From: Gordonia jinghuaiqii
GTDB lineage: Bacteria; Actinomycetota; Actinomycetes; Mycobacteriales; Mycobacteriaceae
Length of the DNA stretch: 64,000 nucleotides
Assembly (NCBI RefSeq): GCF_014041935.1
Contig: NZ_CP059491.1
Coordinates: forward strand, 1,426,001-1,490,000
Reading direction: 5' to 3'
The stretch's first letter is position 1, and the number at the start of each line of letters is the position of its first letter. Of this stretch, positions 25,094 through 33,806 are shown piece by piece. The position numbers were made by a program, and so were the translations under genes. The notes beneath the pieces were generated by a model. It was not told where the DNA came from and searched no databases. It worked only from the letters and a program-made list of their open reading frames with translations.

Positions 25094-27265
25094 CTACAGG
25101 ATCGTGAGCATCTCGTTGTAGGTGGGCAGCGGCCACAGGTCGTCGGCGACGATGGACTCGAGGATGTCGGCGACCTCGCGCACTCCGGCCATCGCCGGGA
25201 TCAGGTTCTCCAGCGCGTACTTCGACTCCTCGAAGGTGGTCTCGCCGTGCATGCCGGCGATACCCGCGTCGAGGCTGACGAGTGCTTCCTGGAGTTTGCT
25301 GATCAGTTCGGTCAGTTCCAGCAGAAGTGGTGTGGGAGCGTCGATCCCGGCCATCTTCAGCGAGGCGGCGGTACCGGCGAGCTCGCCCTGGTAGCGGATC
25401 GCGGCCGGCAAGATCATGGTCTTCGCGATCTCGGCGGTCTCCTTGGCCTCCACGAGGAGGGTGAGGCCGTAGTACTCGAAGATGACGTCCTCGCGGGCCT
25501 CGAGTTCACGTGCCGAGAGCACGCCGTACTTCTCGAAGATCTCGATGACCTCCGGCGAGGTGTACTCGGTGACCGCGTCGACGGTGGTGCGCAGGTTCTT
25601 CAGACCGCGTGCGGCGGCCTCTTCCTGCCACTCGTCGGAGTATCCGTTGCCGTTGAAGACCACCGCGCCGTGGGAGTTGATGATCTCCTGCAACACCTTC
25701 TGCACGGCGTCGTTGAGTTCGAGACCTTCGCCCATCAGCTTCTCCAACTCGCTGGAGATGTACTCGATGGAGTCGGCGAGAATCGTGTTGATCGCGACCA
25801 TCGGATCGGAGATCGACTGGTTGGAACCCGGTGCGCGGTACTCGAATCGGTTGCCGGTGAACGCGAACGGGCTCGTTCGGTTGCGGTCACCCGGATCGGC
25901 CTTCAGCGGCGGCAGGGTGTCGACGCCGAGCTCGATGACACCGGCGGCCTTGGAGCCCGTCGCACCGCCCTTGGCGATCTGCTCGAACACGTCCATCAGC
26001 TGCTCGCCGAGGAAGATCGAGATGATCGCCGGGGGAGCCTCGTTGGCGCCGAGCCGGTGGTCGTTGGACGCCGAGGCGACCGCGGCGCGCAGCAGCCCGC
26101 CGTAGAGGTGGACCGAACGGATGATGGCACCGCAGAAGGTGAGGAACTGCATGTTCTCGTGCGGGGTGTCACCCGGGTTGAGCAGGTTGCCCTGGTTGGA
26201 ATTGCCCAGCGAGAAGTTGACGTGCTTACCCGATCCGTTGACACCGGAGAACGGCTTCTCGTGCAGCAGACACTTCATGCCGTACTTCTCCGCGACGGCC
26301 TTCATCGTGGTCATCATCAACTGCTGATGGTCGTGGGCGAGGACGGAACGCTCGAAGACCGGCGCGATCTCGAACTGGCCCGGTGCGACCTCGTTGTGGC
26401 GGGTCTTGGCCGGGATGCCCTGTTTGAAGAGCTCGCGGTCGAGTTCGATCATGAACGACAGCACCCGCTCCGGGATGGCGCCGAAGTAGTGGTCGTCGAA
26501 CTCCTGTCCCTTCGACGGCGGGGCGCCGAACAGGGTCCGGTTGGCGGTCATCAGGTCGGGTCGGGCGTAGAAGAAGTGCTCGTCGATCAGGAAGTACTCC
26601 TGCTCGGCGCCGGCATAGGAGACGACGGTGTCGACGTCGTCGTGACCGAAGAGCGTGAGCAACCGCATCGCCTGCTTGCTCATCGCCTGCTGGCTGCGCA
26701 GCAGCGGGATCTTCTTGTCCAGGGCCTCGCCGGTCCACGAGATGAAGATCGTCGGGATGCACAGCGTGTTGCCGTTGGGGTTCTCCAGGAGATACGCGGG
26801 GCTGGTCACGTCCCACCCGGTGTATCCGCGGGCCTCGAAGGTGCCGCGCAGTCCGCCGTTGGGGAAGCTCGACGCGTCGGGCTCGCCCTGCATGAGGGTT
26901 TTGCCGGCGAACTCGGCCAGCGACGCCCCGGTGGAGTCGGGCTCCAGGAAGGAGTCGTGCTTCTCGGCGGTGAAGCCGGTCAGCGGGTAGAATACGTGGG
27001 CGTAGTGGGTGGCGCCCCGTTCGATCGCCCAGTCCTTCATCGCCACCGCGACGTAGTCGGCGAGGGTCGGGTCGAGAGCGCAGCCGGTGTCGATCGTCGC
27101 GGCAACGGCCTTGAACACGTGCTTCGGGAGCCGCTTCTTCATGACCGACAAGCTGAACACGTTGCGTCCGAAGGTGTCTGCCAGCGGCTCGGCGAAGCCG
27201 GGCGCGGACACGTCGTAGGTCGTCACGGCCTCGATGGCCTGACGGCGGGACATGCTGCCACTCAT
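25094..27265 (-). CDS. glnN: Type III glutamine synthetase
   Basis: A 723-residue type III glutamine synthetase, the usual size of GSIII and far longer than GSI or GSII. N-terminal [21 protein letters not shown], then [26 protein letters not shown] for metal binding, [18 protein letters not shown], and [20 protein letters not shown] for ATP/glutamate are diagnostic. The enzyme makes glutamine from glutamate and ammonia in the cytoplasm. ATG 27265 has AGGAG five bases upstream; ATG 27253 is in frame. The neighbours supply glutamate: proline catabolism on one side and gamma-glutamyltransferase on the other. A 213-base gap upstream holds its promoter; no clear operator was recognised. Confidence 0.93.
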   Translation of the reverse strand: MSGSMSRRQAIEAVTTYDVSAPGFAEPLADTFGRNVFSLSVMKKRLPKHVFKAVAATIDTGCALDPTLADYVAVAMKDWAIERGATHYAHVFYPLTGFTAEKHDSFLEPDSTGASLAEFAGKTLMQGEPDASSFPNGGLRGTFEARGYTGWDVTSPAYLLENPNGNTLCIPTIFISWTGEALDKKIPLLRSQQAMSKQAMRLLTLFGHDDVDTVVSYAGAEQEYFLIDEHFFYARPDLMTANRTLFGAPPSKGQEFDDHYFGAIPERVLSFMIELDRELFKQGIPAKTRHNEVAPGQFEIAPVFERSVLAHDHQQLMMTTMKAVAEKYGMKCLLHEKPFSGVNGSGKHVNFSLGNSNQGNLLNPGDTPHENMQFLTFCGAIIRSVHLYGGLLRAAVASASNDHRLGANEAPPAIISIFLGEQLMDVFEQIAKGGATGSKAAGVIELGVDTLPPLKADPGDRNRTSPFAFTGNRFEYRAPGSNQSISDPMVAINTILADSIEYISSELEKLMGEGLELNDAVQKVLQEIINSHGAVVFNGNGYSDEWQEEAAARGLKNLRTTVDAVTEYTSPEVIEIFEKYGVLSARELEAREDVIFEYYGLTLLVEAKETAEIAKTMILPAAIRYQGELAGTAASLKMAGIDAPTPLLLELTELISKLQEALVSLDAGIAGMHGETTFEESKYALENLIPAMAGVREVADILESIVADDLWPLPTYNEMLTIL

Positions 27266-27478
27266 GGTTACTCCTGGATGTTCTCGTCGACCAGGTGCAG
27301 GTCGGCACGACGACGTCGCTGTGGGGTGTCGCAGGTGCGAGCGGTTCGACGCTATGAGCTGGGTGTATGCGCCCCGTTGCACGCGTGTGACGCTGAGGAA
27401 AACTAGTCGTCTGACGTTGCTCGCGACGCATTTCGTCCGTTCGGACCACACGGCCGGCCCGGGCAGGCCATGACGCAC

Positions 27479-29413
27479 CTACCGCAGTGTCGCGTCGTCG
27501 CCCATCACCGCGCCCTCCCGGCGTGGATCCGCGCCGCCGATCCAGCCGTGGTCGTGCCGCAGGAGGGCGCTCAGGCCACTCGACTGCTCCTCGACCGACA
27601 CCTCGGCGCCGCGGTCGTGCAGACCGCGGACGAGCGGGTCGTCGGCGCCGTCGTCGGCGGTGTCGACCAGCGGGTGCTCGCCCCCGACGTTGGAGGTCGG
27701 GGTGTTCGCCGCTCCGAAGTCGATCATGGACACCGCCTGCTGCGGGTCGAGGCCCCAGTCCAGCATCCCGATGACGGTCTTGAGAACGAACTGGATGATG
27801 ACCGAGCCACCCGGTGAGCCGAGCGCGGCCATCACCTGTGCGGGCGCATCGTCGACGCCGGGCGCCATGATCAGGGTCGGCGCCATCGACGATCGCGGCC
27901 GTTTGCCCGGCGACACCCGGTTGGCGAGCAGCGTGCCGTCGTCGTCGCGGGGTTCGGCGGAGAAATCGGTGAGCTGATTGTTGAGCAGGAAACCGTCGAC
28001 CATGTGGTAGCTGCCGAAAGCGGATTCGATGGTCGTGGTCATCGATGCGACGTTGCCGTACCGGTCGGCAACGGTGATGTGGCTGGTCCCGTGTTCGGTG
28101 CCGGGGTGCGAACCGAGCGGTACCGGCCCGAGATCGCCCGCGGGCGCCTCACCGAGCGAGGCGTCGGGACGGATCAGCGCGGCCCGCGACTCGAGATAGG
28201 CCGGGTCCAGGATCGTCTCGACGCCGCGGCCGGGCAGCGGCACGAAGTCCGGGTCGGCGACGTACTTGTCGCGGTCGGCGTAGGCGAGTCGCTGCGCCTC
28301 GGTGATCAGGTGCACCGCAGCCGGATCCGGCCGCCCGCCGTCGGCGTCGACCTCGGTCGGGCCCATCGACGGCAGGTCGAAGTTCTCCAGGATTCCCAGC
28401 GCCGACGCCACCGCGATGCCGCCCGACGACGGACCCGGCATCGCGACGATCTGATGGCCGCGGTAGGTGGTGGTGACGGGGTCGCGCGCGAGCGCGCGGT
28501 AGCCGCGAAGGTCCTCGACGGTCATCAGGCTCGGTGTCATCCCGCCCGCGGTGCTGCCCGCCTCGTCGACGATGGCTTGCGCCAGTGGGCCGTCGTACAT
28601 GGCGCCTGCGCCGTCGGTTGCCAGTGCGCCAAGGGTTTTGGCGTATGCCGGGTTGGCGAGAGTGGTGCCCGACGGCTTGGGTGATCCGTCCTCGGCAAGG
28701 AAGTATGCGCGTGCGTCCTCGTCGGCGCCGAGTTCCCTCGCCGATGCCGCGATCGCTCCCGCGAGACGCGGACTGATCTCGAACCCGTTGTCGGCCAGCG
28801 TGACCGCCGGGGAGAAGAGCTCGCGCCACACCTGTTTGCCGTACTGGCCGTGCACCATCTCGAGCATCCGCATGACCCCGGGGACGCCGATCGAACGTCC
28901 GGAGGCGCGGGCGCTCGGGACCGGCGGTGCAGGATCGGTCGGGCTGATCCGGCTCAGATAGGTCTCGGTCGCGGCGGCGGGCGCGGTCTCGCGACCGTCG
29001 AAGGCGCGCACGGTGTTCGACGCCGCGTCGTAATACAGCGCGAACGCGCCGCCGCCGATGCCGGAGGACTGCGGCTCGACGAGGCCGAGCACCACCTGCG
29101 CCGTGACCAGCGCATCGGCGGCGGTGCCCCCGTCGCGCAACACCTCACACGCCGCCCGCGTGGCGAGCGGATTGGCGGTCGCCGCCGCGTAGGACTCGGT
29201 GACGACCGGTCTCATCCCGGTCCGGTAGCCCGACGCGACCTCGGGTCGCGTGGCGATGTCGGTGGGGGCCTCGGACACCGCCTGCGCGTCGATCAGCTCG
29301 CCGTTGGGAATCTCCGCGCAGGTCACCGGCGCGGCGGTCGGCTCATCGGCTTCGCCGCCACAGGAGGTGAGCACCAGCGCGGCGGCGGTCAGGACCACAA
29401 CGAGTCGCAACAT
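27479..29413 (-). CDS. ggt: Gamma-glutamyltransferase, lipoprotein
   Basis: A 644-residue secreted enzyme. The signal peptide ends in lipobox LTSC (C18), so the protein is lipid-anchored. The N-terminal nucleophile hydrolase core has SGIGGGAFALYYD and FDGRETAP; the autoprocessing and catalytic threonine is T443 in HGTSHITVADRYGN, followed by TTTIESAFGS. It cleaves gamma-glutamyl bonds of glutathione-like or poly-gamma-glutamyl substrates outside the membrane and releases glutamate. Its ATG overlaps the stop of the TetR gene (TGATG), so the two form an operon. It precedes glnN in the same direction with a 213-base gap. Confidence 0.9.
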   Translation of the reverse strand: MLRLVVVLTAAALVLTSCGGEADEPTAAPVTCAEIPNGELIDAQAVSEAPTDIATRPEVASGYRTGMRPVVTESYAAATANPLATRAACEVLRDGGTAADALVTAQVVLGLVEPQSSGIGGGAFALYYDAASNTVRAFDGRETAPAAATETYLSRISPTDPAPPVPSARASGRSIGVPGVMRMLEMVHGQYGKQVWRELFSPAVTLADNGFEISPRLAGAIAASARELGADEDARAYFLAEDGSPKPSGTTLANPAYAKTLGALATDGAGAMYDGPLAQAIVDEAGSTAGGMTPSLMTVEDLRGYRALARDPVTTTYRGHQIVAMPGPSSGGIAVASALGILENFDLPSMGPTEVDADGGRPDPAAVHLITEAQRLAYADRDKYVADPDFVPLPGRGVETILDPAYLESRAALIRPDASLGEAPAGDLGPVPLGSHPGTEHGTSHITVADRYGNVASMTTTIESAFGSYHMVDGFLLNNQLTDFSAEPRDDDGTLLANRVSPGKRPRSSMAPTLIMAPGVDDAPAQVMAALGSPGGSVIIQFVLKTVIGMLDWGLDPQQAVSMIDFGAANTPTSNVGGEHPLVDTADDGADDPLVRGLHDRGAEVSVEEQSSGLSALLRHDHGWIGGADPRREGAVMGDDATLR

Positions 29414-30132
29414 CACCTCAGGTTACGGAGTCGGTCCTGGGCATGTTCGAGATCCCACCACGCGACCGCTGTGGCCGCGGATCGTTCGGCCCGGGACCGT
29501 TCGTCGCCCATGCCGACGAGGTGGTTGATCGCCATCGGGGTCAGGACATCGGCGACCGGACCCGCGAACTGTGCGAAGTGCCCGGCCACCTCGAGCGTGA
29601 CGAAACCGTGTACGGTGCTCCAGAGTTCGGCCGCCACCTGCTGCCCTTCGGTGACCGCGATGCGTCCGGAGCGGACCAGTCGGTGACAGGCGTCGGCGAA
29701 CACCGCGTAGGCCTCGAGGAATCGCGCGGCCGGTCCGCCTTCCGGGGCGTCGGCCACATGGCGATAGGTTCCGCGGGTGGACAGTCCGAACATCATGTCG
29801 TAGAGGTGCGGGTTGCCTTGTGCCTGTTCGCGGCAGGCCAACGCCATCGCGAACAACTGGGCGCCCGGGTCGGGATCGGCGTGGGCCGCATTCTCCAGAG
29901 CGGCCTGCAGTGCGCGGTAGCCGCTGGCGACAACAACTTCGAGCAACTCGCGCACGCCACCGAAGTGGTGATACACCGCGACGGTGGACACCCCCGCCTC
30001 GTCGGCGATGCGACGGACCTTGATCTCGGAAGGTCCACCGTCGGCCAACAGCCCGATGGTGGCGGTGACCAGCCGGTCGCGAACGGACTCCGGCGGCGTC
30101 CCCGCGGTACCCGTGTCGTGCCCTTCGCTCAT
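29413..30132 (-). CDS. TetR family transcriptional regulator (TetR_C_33-type C-terminal domain)
   Basis: A 239-residue regulator. The DNA-binding domain contains LVTATIGLLADGGPSEIKVRRIADEAGVS followed by TVAVYHHFGGVRELLEVV. The C-terminal WSTVHGFVTLEVAGHF motif marks the WHG-type ligand domain. It overlaps ggt downstream and diverges from an MFS exporter gene with an 86-base gap. The gap contains ATAAC-TTC-GTTAT over the exporter start, a plausible operator. The regulator probably represses the exporter; whether it also controls ggt through cotranscription is open. Confidence 0.85.
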   Translation of the reverse strand: MSEGHDTGTAGTPPESVRDRLVTATIGLLADGGPSEIKVRRIADEAGVSTVAVYHHFGGVRELLEVVVASGYRALQAALENAAHADPDPGAQLFAMALACREQAQGNPHLYDMMFGLSTRGTYRHVADAPEGGPAARFLEAYAVFADACHRLVRSGRIAVTEGQQVAAELWSTVHGFVTLEVAGHFAQFAGPVADVLTPMAINHLVGMGDERSRAERSAATAVAWWDLEHAQDRLRNLR

Positions 30133-30207
30133 GGGGTCATGTTCTCACGGCGGCCGACCGGTCTCCGGTGGACATCGGTGATCGGCGAAATCCTTTGCAG
30201 CCGTGCT

Positions 30208-30220
30208 ATAACTTCGTTAT
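30208..30220. promoter_or_regulatory. Inverted repeat ATAAC-TTC-GTTAT overlapping a -10 region and start codon
   Basis: Five-base arms flank a three-base spacer. The left arm overlaps TATAAC (30207-30212), which resembles a -10 element, and the right arm overlaps the MFS start codon ATG 30219. Binding of the divergent TetR regulator here would block transcription of a leaderless exporter mRNA. Confidence 0.45.
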
Positions 30221-31805
30221 GTCACATCGGGGGACGCTACCGGGGCGTGGGACGAACAAGGCTGCGGTGCTGCTGGTGCTGTGCAGCGCGGTCTTCGTGG
30301 TCAACGTGTCGACGACGATCGTCAACATCGCTCTGCCATCGCTGGTCACCGATCTCGGCGCCTCCACCCGTGAACTGTTGTGGATCGTGGACGCGTTCAA
30401 TCTGGCGTTCGCGACGCTGGTTCTCGCCGCCGGATCGTTGAGTGACAGATTCGGCCGTCGAGGGTTTCTCCTCGGCGGTCTGACACTGTTCCTGGCCACG
30501 TCGCTGGCGGGCGCCTGGAGTCAGAACCCGGAGACACTGATCGCCTGGCGCGCACTGGCGGGCATCGCGGCGGCCATCGTCTATCCGGTGACGCTGTCCA
30601 TCCTGACCAACGTGTTCACCGAACGCTCCGAGCGTGTCAAGGCCATCGGACTCTGGGGCGCGGCGACGGGCATGTCGGTCGCAGTGGGGCCCGTCGTGGG
30701 CGGCGCGTTGCTCGAAACCTTCTGGTGGGGTTCGATTCTGCTGTTCGTGGGCGCAGCCGCGCTGGCGACACTGATCATGGCGTTCTGGCTTGTCCCGGGT
30801 TCCCGCGACCCGTCGACGCCGCCGCTGGATGTCGCCGGACTGCTGCTGTCGATGGTTGCTCTCGGTGTCCTCGTGTACACGATCATCGAAGCGCCCGACC
30901 GCGGTTGGGCCTCGGCGCCGACGATCGTCGGATTCGCTTCCGCCGCGGCGTTCCTGGCGGTTTTCGCCGTAAAGGAGTCGCGCACCCGTTTTCCGATGCT
31001 CGATGTCCGTCTCTTTGCGAACCTGCGATTCACCGCGGCGAGCGGTGCGATCACGGCCGCCTTCTTCGCGTTGTTCGGGTTCATCTTCCTGGTCACCCAG
31101 TATTTCCAGTTCGTCCGGGATCACGGAGCGTTGGAGACCGGGTTGAGGATGCTCCCGGTGGCGGGCGCGATCGCGGTGTCGTCGCTGGTCGGCCCGCGCC
31201 TGGCCCTTCACATGGGGTCGAAGGTCGTGGTGGCTGCGGGATTGTTGTCGCTGAGCGCCGGATTCGTCTGGGCGGCAACGATGGATGCGGGTACCGGCTA
31301 CGCCCAGATCGTCGGATCGATGATCTTCCTCGGTGTGGGCATGGGCCTCACCAGCGCACCCGCCACCGAGGCGATCATGGGTGTGGTGTCACCGGAGAAG
31401 GCCGGGATGGGATCGGCGGTCAACGACGCGACACGAGAACTGGGCGGCACCCTCGGTGTCGCCGTGATCGGATCGGTTGCGTTGTCGGTGTATCGAGACC
31501 ACCTCGACGCCGCCGAGGTCCCCGAACCATTCGCCGAGCCCGCACGGGAATCCATCGGTGCCGCACTCGAGGCATCGCGGGTGGCCGCGACGACTCTCGG
31601 CGACGCGGGCGCGCGAGCGGCGACACACGTTGCCGACGTCGCCCGCACCGGGTTCATGGACGGGTTCGCCACCGGATGCCTCGTCGCGGCGGCGGTCACC
31701 GCGCTCGCCGCACTTCTGACCCTGATCTACCTGCCCGCACACCCCGGCGATCCGGAGCCTGACGCCGACGAGGCACGGGTTCTCGCGGACGACGGAAGAG
31801 GCTGA
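30219..31805 (+). CDS. MFS transporter, DHA2 (EmrB/QacA) family
   Basis: A 528-residue membrane protein with about 14 helices. Motif A is in LSDRFGRRGFLLGG after helix 2, motif C in AVGPVVGGALLE of helix 5, and the start VVNVSTTIVNIALPSLV is typical of DHA2 drug/proton antiporters. It probably exports hydrophobic compounds using the proton gradient. The C-terminal 30 residues are acidic and cytoplasmic. ATG 30219 lies 6 bases after TATAAC. A TetR gene diverges from it. Substrate unknown. Confidence 0.85.
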   Translation: MSHRGTLPGRGTNKAAVLLVLCSAVFVVNVSTTIVNIALPSLVTDLGASTRELLWIVDAFNLAFATLVLAAGSLSDRFGRRGFLLGGLTLFLATSLAGAWSQNPETLIAWRALAGIAAAIVYPVTLSILTNVFTERSERVKAIGLWGAATGMSVAVGPVVGGALLETFWWGSILLFVGAAALATLIMAFWLVPGSRDPSTPPLDVAGLLLSMVALGVLVYTIIEAPDRGWASAPTIVGFASAAAFLAVFAVKESRTRFPMLDVRLFANLRFTAASGAITAAFFALFGFIFLVTQYFQFVRDHGALETGLRMLPVAGAIAVSSLVGPRLALHMGSKVVVAAGLLSLSAGFVWAATMDAGTGYAQIVGSMIFLGVGMGLTSAPATEAIMGVVSPEKAGMGSAVNDATRELGGTLGVAVIGSVALSVYRDHLDAAEVPEPFAEPARESIGAALEASRVAATTLGDAGARAATHVADVARTGFMDGFATGCLVAAAVTALAALLTLIYLPAHPGDPEPDADEARVLADDGRG

Positions 31806-31830
31806 CCGGCAGGGGAATCGGCCACTGTCG

Positions 31831-33207
31831 TCAGGTCCTGGCCGGGCGCACCGAGATCGCCGCGAAGATCACACCCACCAGCGCGAGGCCGGCGAAACCG
31901 AAGGCCAGGAACCGGGCCGAGCCGACATCGTCGGACCCGAGACTCACGAGCAGCCCGGCCGCTGCCGAACCCACGGTGTTGGCGACCATCTGCACCGAGT
32001 TGATGCCGGCCGAGGCGCGCGCGGCCTCCGACGGGTCGGTGGTGATGCTCATCGCGGCGGTGGCGATGTGCGGGAACGCCATCCCGATGCCCATCCCGGC
32101 GACCACGAGTGAGGCGTACCAGCCGGCAATCGCCGCCGGCGAGGTGGAGGACTGCAGGATGCCGTAACCGGCCATCCCGGCCGCGAGGAAGGCCGGCCCG
32201 GCGACGCGGGCCGCCGTCGCCCACTTCCCGTGCGCCCATGTGCTGCTGCTGATCTGGGCGACGGTCCAGCCCGACGACAACGCCGCGGGCAACAGTCCCG
32301 CGGCCAGCGGGGACATCCCGCCGACCAGCTGACCGAACAACGGCAGGAAGGCCTCGGCGGTCGACCCGATCGCCAGGATCGCGATCGAGACGTACATCCA
32401 CTTCAACGGGTTGCCCGCGAGGTAGGTGAGTCTCGGCAGCAGACCGATCGCTCCGCGCCGATCGACGGCGGCGAAGCCGACCAGCGCGAGAACGGCGACC
32501 ACACACAGCACGACGATCATCGGCGTCGAACCCACGACGCCGGCCACCGAGACCGCAGCCGCCGCGGCGGTCACCGCGGCCAGCGACGCCCACGGCAGCG
32601 GGTCACGGTCGCCGGAACCGCGTTGGCGGGGTAGGGCCCGGGCGGCGAGGACCCCGATCGCGACGGTGACCGCGCACAGGAACCAGAACGAACCGCGCCA
32701 CAGGCCGACCTCGGCGAACATGCCGCCGAGTGCGGGACCGACCAGGTTGCCGACGCCCCACATCGCCGAGATCAGTGCGATGGCGCGTCCCCAGATCCGC
32801 CGGGGGAGTGCGATCTGCACGACCGCGAACGCGAGACCGGTGAGCAGTCCACCGCCGAGTCCCTGGATCAGTCGTCCTCCCAACATGATCGGCATCGTCG
32901 GGGTGACCGCGCAGACCAGTGAGCCCAGTGCGAACGTACTGAAGCCGATCAGATAGGCGCCACGCGCGCCGAATTGCGCCAGCGCACGTGTCACCAGCAT
33001 CGAGGCGACCACCGAGGCGATCAGGAAGACGGTGACGACCCAGGCGTAGAACTCCTCGCCGCCGATGTCGGCGATGGTGCTCGGCAACGACGCAGCGGTG
33101 AGGAAGGTGTTGATCGCGAACACGAGGATGCCGCCGGCGAACACGCAGACCGCGGCGCGGTGTTCACGGGCCAGCAACTCCGACCACCCGCCTGTTGAGG
33201 TGGACAT
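31831..33207 (-). CDS. MFS transporter
   Basis: A 458-residue MFS protein. The first helix region reads VFAINTFLTAASLPSTIADIGG, followed by LVTRALAQFGARGAYLIGF (motif A region) and RLIQGLGGGLLTGLAFAVVQ and WGVGNLVGPALGGMFAEVGLW (motif C region). About 12-14 helices. It is convergent with the DHA2 exporter at 30219, with 25 bases between stops, and is a separate lineage from it. Substrate unknown; multidrug export is the usual assignment for this group. A CAGGG precedes ATG 33207. Confidence 0.8.
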   Translation of the reverse strand: MSTSTGGWSELLAREHRAAVCVFAGGILVFAINTFLTAASLPSTIADIGGEEFYAWVVTVFLIASVVASMLVTRALAQFGARGAYLIGFSTFALGSLVCAVTPTMPIMLGGRLIQGLGGGLLTGLAFAVVQIALPRRIWGRAIALISAMWGVGNLVGPALGGMFAEVGLWRGSFWFLCAVTVAIGVLAARALPRQRGSGDRDPLPWASLAAVTAAAAAVSVAGVVGSTPMIVVLCVVAVLALVGFAAVDRRGAIGLLPRLTYLAGNPLKWMYVSIAILAIGSTAEAFLPLFGQLVGGMSPLAAGLLPAALSSGWTVAQISSSTWAHGKWATAARVAGPAFLAAGMAGYGILQSSTSPAAIAGWYASLVVAGMGIGMAFPHIATAAMSITTDPSEAARASAGINSVQMVANTVGSAAAGLLVSLGSDDVGSARFLAFGFAGLALVGVIFAAISVRPART

Positions 33208-33359
33208 GCCCTGAGGAATATCCGAACTCCTCGGCGAGGGTCAAATCAGAAGGGGTGCCATCTCGACGTGTTGTGCCGCGGAGGGTGGTGTGGACCACAT
33301 AGGGTCGGACGGGAAGGCCCGTCGAACCCGATGGGCCGAGCACGAGGACGGGGATCAGC

Positions 33360-33806
33360 GTGGGAGTTGTCCGGCATCAGGCAATCATCGACGGGCCGCG
33401 AGAGCAGGTCTTCGATTATGTCGAGGGGTATCAGAACGTCCCGGAGTACATGTTCGGGGTGACCCGTTTCGAGCCGACGACCGACCAGACGAGCGGCATC
33501 GGCGCGGTGTTCGCCATGGCGATCGACGTCGGGCCCAAGACACTGAAGTCCGTCGTGAAATGCACCGAATACGTCGAGAACGAACTCATCTCGCTACAGG
33601 CCATCGAGGGCTTCGGCGCCAACACCACCTGGCGGTTCGCCGACGCCGACGGCGGGTCGGGCACCGATCTGCAGGTGGAGGTCAACTACGTCCTGCCCGG
33701 TGGAGTCGCAGGCAAGCTGCTCGGCAAGATCGTCGGGCCGTTCGCCTCGCAGGCCGTCCGGCACACCGAGGTCACCATCGGTAAGAAAGTCGGTGCCTCG
33801 GGCTAG
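33360..33806 (+). CDS. SRPBCC family protein
   Basis: A 148-residue START-fold protein: HQAIIDGPREQVFDYVEGYQNVPEYMFGVTRFEP at the N-terminus (in abutting parts), a middle beta-sheet, and GGVAGKLLGKIVGPFASQAV in the long C-terminal helix. The fold binds lipids or small hydrophobic molecules. GTG 33360 has GGGGA about 7 bases upstream. Its TAG stop shares bases with the TAG stop of the convergent MFS gene (CTAG). No enzymatic residues can be assigned. It is unrelated in sequence detail to the Rv0910-type toxin at 15295. Confidence 0.7.
   Translation: MGVVRHQAIIDGPREQVFDYVEGYQNVPEYMFGVTRFEPTTDQTSGIGAVFAMAIDVGPKTLKSVVKCTEYVENELISLQAIEGFGANTTWRFADADGGSGTDLQVEVNYVLPGGVAGKLLGKIVGPFASQAVRHTEVTIGKKVGASG

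Noticed and set aside
25037..27406. A long open frame (about 790 codons) antisense to the type III glutamine synthetase gene
   Set aside because: It is a by-product of codon bias in a GC-rich gene: no ribosome-binding site, no recognisable domain, and the opposite strand encodes a full GSIII with all motifs. The same reasoning removes the long antisense frames over ctpE (11583-12998), the ThDP enzyme (44908-46806) and pcrA (56829-58511).
30207..30221. Resemblance of ATAACTTCGTTAT to a loxP arm
   Set aside because: Only ten bases of one arm match, there is no 8-bp spacer or second 13-bp arm, and no recombinase gene is near. A TetR-type operator explains it better.
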